From positions 1-30,966 of IMG/VR virus record IMGVR_UViG_3300030685_000071: 30,966 bases of DNA; one strand, written 5' to 3'. Origin of the DNA: a virus. A model generated the notes under the pieces. The model had not been told where the DNA came from. It ran no database searches and was given only the letters and a program-made list of their open reading frames with translations. Below, piece by piece: positions 29,275 through 30,966 of this stretch (the first letter of the stretch is position 1; every line of letters starts with the position of its first letter). A program made the position numbers and the translations under genes.

Positions 29275-30966
29275 TTATTGATCGTAATCCGCATTAAAAT
29301 GAGCATTCAATTCGACACGCATAAATTTAAGTACAGGAATCTTATAATAGTAATTCGCAGTATCATTAGCAAGGGTTACAAATTCCTGATCTGCATTAGT
29401 TACAGCCCAATTATCATAATAAGAAATCTTGTCATTTGTTACCTCACTAAATAGAACTGGTTTATCAATATTAACTCCTATCTTATGGTATAACATTTGA
29501 ACATTTCCAAAAAGCGGTGCACTGTACCTTGGAAAATCAATTGATGGTGTATCCATATTATCAAATGGAAGAATTTCTATACTTTCAAGTGGGGTTGCTA
29601 AAACTTTTTTTACATTAGTTCCTGAATCTCCATTGAGTAATGTAAAATTAAGAACATCCGAACCTGTCTTAAAAAAATAATCAGGTAGATATTGAGTACC
29701 ATTAAAAACTACAGCCGAATAAATATCTCGATTCAAATTACAAACTTTGTAAATCGTATTAGGCTCTAAAATGTCTGTAGGAAGTAAAGAAAGTGGATTC
29801 ATTAGATTTTGATGTTTCCCAAAATAATATCCAAAAGCTGATCCATCATCCGACATTATGTTACTTCCGTTATACTTAACTCCGTTAGGAATATTAACGG
29901 TATTAGAAGTACAACGATTCCATATTTGATTAGACGTAGTGTCAAATTCAATAGACTTAACTCCACTAATCATTTTACGCATTAATAGAAGCCCTTGCTC
30001 TGAAGAATCTGTACCATCTGCATTTACATTAATCGCTTCGCTTAAATCATTAATTAAATCTATTTTTGCAGCAGGTTTAAAACAGCCTACGTAGCCTCCT
30101 AAGTCGGAAGCATAAAGTGCTTCATTATTTGAAGCAGGATTTAAAGAATAGTCTTGAACTGTACCATCTTCATTATAAGCGTTAAATATATTTGCAGATG
30201 TTCCTCCGTTTTTTTGTTCTTTAATAACTCGACATGTTTCATTTCCAAAAGAGTCTTTTACAAATAATGATGTAGAATCATCAATAGGCATTCCTGCAAC
30301 TACATAAGCATCCCTTAATAATTGTATATTAGCTTTTGAGTCATTAGTCCAAATGGGTTGAATAATAGGAGTTGAGAAGTATTTAAAAATACATGTTGAT
30401 GGGAAGATAGTATAAAGATTATACCCAAAATTTGAGTTCATATAATTAAATTCAACTATTTGTATACTATTCCTTACGGTACAAGTAGTTATTTCATTAC
30501 CAAAAAACGTTGATTGGTGAAGATAATGATCTCTTCTACCATCATCAGAAGAACCATGAATTATATCTTTAACCAATAAATAATCAAATCTATCTAAAGC
30601 ACCAATATTATATTTTTGTATTATAGATCGATACCAACATCTACTATTAGCAGTACCATTAACACTGTCAACAGTCATATTATAACATCCCGCATCAGAA
30701 ACTTCATATAAATAAAGACTAGGATTATAATTAAGGAATAAAAACCGTTGATTTATATCATCTCCTATTAATCTTACACTAGATATACTAAAATATTCAT
30801 TTATAACTCCTCTAAAAACGATATTACTAATACCACTTTTTTGAACAGCTTTAAACATACTTTTAAATGGATATTCACGAGTTCCATCACCTGAAAAATC
30901 ATCTCCCACATACGTATGCACAAAAACTGTATTAGCATTTGTTATAGCTCTAGCTGAATCAGTACC
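29275..30966 (-). CDS. Tail-spike or fibre-like protein, 5' end cut by the window
   Basis: The frame stays open to the window edge, so the gene begins outside; a GTG at 30921 is the first possible internal start, but the 15 codons before it read in frame (GTDSARAITNANTVF) and continue naturally into VHTYVGDDFSGDGTREYPF. That opening is typical of right-handed beta-helix proteins. The visible 563 residues are polar, rich in N, S, T and Y, with no membrane segment. It likely is a receptor-binding or sugar-degrading tail spike, but no catalytic residues are evident. The gene looks more AT-rich than the head genes. It is not a target of the DGR. Confidence 0.65.
   Translation of the reverse strand, partial: GTDSARAITNANTVFVHTYVGDDFSGDGTREYPFKSMFKAVQKSGISNIVFRGVINEYFSISSVRLIGDDINQRFLFLNYNPSLYLYEVSDAGCYNMTVDSVNGTANSRCWYRSIIQKYNIGALDRFDYLLVKDIIHGSSDDGRRDHYLHQSTFFGNEITTCTVRNSIQIVEFNYMNSNFGYNLYTIFPSTCIFKYFSTPIIQPIWTNDSKANIQLLRDAYVVAGMPIDDSTSLFVKDSFGNETCRVIKEQKNGGTSANIFNAYNEDGTVQDYSLNPASNNEALYASDLGGYVGCFKPAAKIDLINDLSEAINVNADGTDSSEQGLLLMRKMISGVKSIEFDTTSNQIWNRCTSNTVNIPNGVKYNGSNIMSDDGSAFGYYFGKHQNLMNPLSLLPTDILEPNTIYKVCNLNRDIYSAVVFNGTQYLPDYFFKTGSDVLNFTLLNGDSGTNVKKVLATPLESIEILPFDNMDTPSIDFPRYSAPLFGNVQMLYHKIGVNIDKPVLFSEVTNDKISYYDNWAVTNADQEFVTLANDTANYYYKIPVLKFMRVELNAHFNADYDQ

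Overview
The window is almost entirely one temperate tailed-phage genome (or prophage) of a Bacteroidota host; I see no host housekeeping gene. The Bacteroidota assignment rests on a textbook promoter of that phylum (TTTG, 20 bp, TATCTTTG at 26942-26973), an AT-rich sequence with few Shine-Dalgarno sites, a Bacteroidota-type tyrosine integrase, and short C/G-rich palindromic intergenic repeats typical of the phylum. Nearly every gene is on the minus strand, so the map reads from high to low coordinates. Only the repressor, the integrase and a candidate small RNA are on the plus strand.

Right arm (30966 to 21842): a tail-spike-like beta-helix protein cut by the window edge; a small repeat protein; a lysis block (two membrane proteins, a secreted CHAP-type endolysin and a protein with one-piece spanin topology); a structured plus-strand RNA locus with its own promoter; a D12-class adenine methyltransferase; a small secreted protein; and a 1200-residue tape measure protein. 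The tape measure gene runs convergently into the integrase at a shared bidirectional terminator.

Switch region (21782 to 19052): integrase, a candidate attachment region, an XRE-type repressor, an operator-like set of repeats, and a divergent two-gene operon ending in a LuxR/GerE-type regulator with a cysteine cluster.

Early region (19051 to 8468): very small membrane and zinc-binding proteins, several linked by ATGA stop/start overlaps; then a complete diversity-generating retroelement (DGR) with two tandem target genes (17450-16526), a template repeat (16418-16495) and a reverse transcriptase (16315-15329). These are followed by DNA-binding proteins, a zinc-finger/Toprim/helicase primase, an ASCH-like protein and an SSB-like protein. 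Template and variable repeats differ at 29 positions in total, and 28 of these are adenines in the template, the hallmark of adenine-specific mutagenic retrohoming.

The stretch 7640-8467 has no credible gene. It holds iteron-like repeats, a 35-bp tandem repeat, one arm of a 36-bp inverted repeat and a terminator, and is a candidate origin or control region. Left arm (7639 to 142): head genes in the order conserved phage protein, small structural protein, S49 head protease, scaffold-like protein, probable major capsid protein, two structural proteins, probable small terminase and large terminase, with intrinsic terminators between several of them. Portal and most tail genes are not in the window.

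The most noteworthy items are the two-target DGR inside the early operon rather than beside the tail fibre, and the promoter-bearing, pseudoknot-capable RNA locus at 26942-27109.
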